From Phymorhynchus buccinoides (lineage: Eukaryota > Mollusca > Gastropoda > Neogastropoda > Raphitomidae): a stretch of 64,000 nucleotides of DNA. The stretch lies in contig CM065710.1 of the NCBI GenBank assembly GCA_017654935.2, positions 12,638,782 through 12,702,781 of the forward strand. Reading direction: 5' to 3'. A model generated the notes under the pieces. The model had not been told where the DNA came from, did not search any database, and saw only the letters and a list, made by a program, of their open reading frames with translations. The position numbers and the translations under genes are program-made. This document shows, in pieces, positions 62,641 to 64,000 of the stretch. Position 1 is the stretch's first letter. The number at the start of each line of letters is the position of its first letter.

Positions 62641-63785
62641 TAGAGAACGAATGCGAATGCATGCGAATGGTTTAATGAGTCAGGCCTTGGCCCATATCAT
62701 GAGTTGACATTTTACATCAAGATACATTTCAATAAACGGATAAGGGGGGGGGGGGGGTACACAATATAGAACGACAAGAAAACAGATCAAACATACAAAT
62801 TAATCATACAAGGAACAGAGGAACAAATATCATCAGTTACACAATCTTATAGTTTTTCTCTTTTTCATTTGTCTCTAATCTGAAGGGCTTTAAAGATAAA
62901 CCAACCCAACTGCCGAATCACATTTTCATTTCCAGTTGCCATCAAACGGCCAAACTCCCTCTGTTCATTAAAATGCTCTATGTTCTTTAGATGCTCGTGC
63001 CTTATATGATCATACTGTTTACAACGAAACAAAAAGTGTAGTTCCGTTTCAAAGTCACCAGGACAAAAGGGGCAGTAATTATTAACATGCACATCAAATC
63101 TTACATATCTATTTTTATGGATTTTCAGGTTGCTTATACCCATGCGAAATCTGATTAGTGCATCTCTAAAACATTTCTGCTTAAAACAATCAAGATACAT
63201 TTCTGGACTTAACTCGGATTTAAAGTCTCTGTACAATGAATAACGTTCACTGGAGTTTATCTTTGACTCCCAGTCTTGCATGTTCATGTCAATTAGTCTC
63301 TGTTTGAACACTTTACAAAACACGTTCACATTACCCACTCCCTGAGTGAGCCACACAAAACCAAAACCAGTCCTGTTCAAAAGAAATCTAAGTTCACTCA
63401 CCCAATTATTTTTACCAACTGCATCTAAATTTAATAACATTTTATACGCCTGTTTAGGTAGCCGTTTCTCGTCCATGCCTAATATCCTGAACCAAAATTT
63501 TATAGTTTTTACAAAACCAGAGTGGATGTCTGCCAAGTTCACCATATATCATTTGATTAGGCGTTCTAAGGGCTACAGAGAGAAACTTTTTGCACGCAAA
63601 CAAATGGATTTTTTCTGTTGGGTCTTCTTTTACCAACAGACTCCATATCTCAGCAGTGTATGACAAAATGGGTTGGATCATTGTATCGAAAATTTTGAAG
63701 AAAGTTTTCCTTGTCATTTGGTTAAGAGCATAATGGGTTTTTATAACTTCAAAAAGAGACCTTTTGCCTTTCATTGCAAATTGTT

Positions 63786-63790
<5 letters not shown>
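62641..63790 (-). mobile_element. 5'-truncated LINE related to the full-length element
   Basis: Only the ORF2 C-terminal third and the 3'UTR remain. The 3' end reads GACTCATTAAACCATTCGCA and goes into (TC)n after CTCTAG; the 5' side is cut directly at (TC)n. A (C)13-type run lies in the 3'UTR (62744-62756). Like the full-length LINE it has GA/TC repeats on both sides. Confidence 0.88.
62865..63790 (-). pseudogene. LINE ORF2 C-terminal fragment with one frameshift
   Basis: The first part (63774 downwards) gives KTFFKIFDTMIQPILSYTAE then IWSL and YGELGRHPL, matching FFKMFDAQIEPLLTYGAEIW and YGETGRYPL of the intact ORF2. A frameshift near 63530-63550 moves the frame to KTIKFWFRILGMDEKRLPKQ through the CX2CX8HX4C knuckle (CPFC-H-C) to TGA at 62865-62867. 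It lacks endonuclease and RT domains. Confidence 0.9.

Positions 63791-63860
<70 letters not shown>
63791..63860. repeat. (GA)n microsatellite at the truncated LINE 5' border
   Basis: About 70 bp of perfect GA. Confidence 0.97.
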
Positions 63861-63865
<5 letters not shown>

Positions 63866-64000
63866 CAACAACATAAAATAATTTATACGGCGCTGAATCT
63901 TGATGGAAATCAAATCAAAGCGCACACACACACTTTAGCATTCATAACGCATTCAAACAAACACACACACACACTCCTACACACACACCCCTCCACCCCA
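63861..64000. repeat. Retroposon 3'-end fragment and CA-rich tail
   Basis: ATTTATACGGCGCTGAATCT then TGATGGAAATCAAATCAAAG matches 57415-57455; CA-rich sequence runs to the window edge. Confidence 0.8.

Noticed and set aside
57692..64000. Upstream pyruvate kinase exon 2 inside the window
   Set aside because: I looked on the minus strand for a segment encoding an IICTIG-like end with a donor in matching phase and found none, so it probably lies beyond 64000.

Overview
The window is animal DNA, most likely from a marine mollusc and probably a gastropod (inference). The signs are a spliced glycolytic gene with long introns, extremely dense short inverted-repeat transposons, tRNA- and snRNA-headed SINEs, LINEs, and very long CA, GA and GT microsatellites. 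There is no bacterial-type gene organisation.

Host genes. The dominant gene is pyruvate kinase (PKM-type) on the minus strand. Ten coding exons can be read with canonical AG/GT borders and continuous phase, from 57691 (equivalent to vertebrate exon 3) down to a TAA at 16363-16365. They encode about 523 residues; the start codon and first exon(s) lie beyond 64000. Seven exons match vertebrate PKM exon lengths exactly (92, 187, 143+128=271, 151, 153 and 167 bp). The last intron is 29 kb. A second, unidentified plus-strand gene seems to end at the left edge (exon candidates 1-39, 925-1028 and 1557-1625).

Mobile elements. A full-length LINE (about 2221-8196, minus) carries three ORFs: a small ORF with a membrane segment and a 2A-like DVEFNPGP motif, a coiled-coil ORF1, and an endonuclease/reverse-transcriptase ORF2. 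A related 5'-truncated LINE lies at 62641-63790. Both have (GA)n on both sides. Two other LINE C-terminal remnants are at 21308-21576 and 34440-34672. SINEs include three tRNA-headed copies, one with a U2 snRNA head and perfect 12-bp target duplications, and a (GAA)n-tailed family. Non-autonomous DNA transposons fill much of the introns, commonly nested. Two nested insertions can be checked against an empty site in the same window.

Region by region: 1-1.6 kb, 3' end of a plus-strand gene; 1.7-8.8 kb, TTAA element, LINE and microsatellites; 8.8-15.3 kb, AT-rich DNA with a few transposons; 15.3-16.7 kb, tandem copies of the pyruvate kinase stop region, then its last exon; 16.7-45.7 kb, the giant last intron with transposon clusters and minisatellites of 62, 97, 48, 27 and about 32 bp; 45.7-57.7 kb, the other pyruvate kinase exons; 57.7-64 kb, upstream intron with nested transposons, a SINE, a CA-rich minisatellite and the second LINE.

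The most unusual feature is that at least six pyruvate kinase exons (4, 5, 6a, 7, 9/10, 12) and the stop-codon region each have extra partial copies beside them. Each copy spans a splice border or the stop codon, and several are amplified into minisatellites. The second is the LINE, where a (CA)6 tract just after the 2A motif puts the 2A reading frame out of register with ORF1 by an amount that loss of one CA unit would correct.
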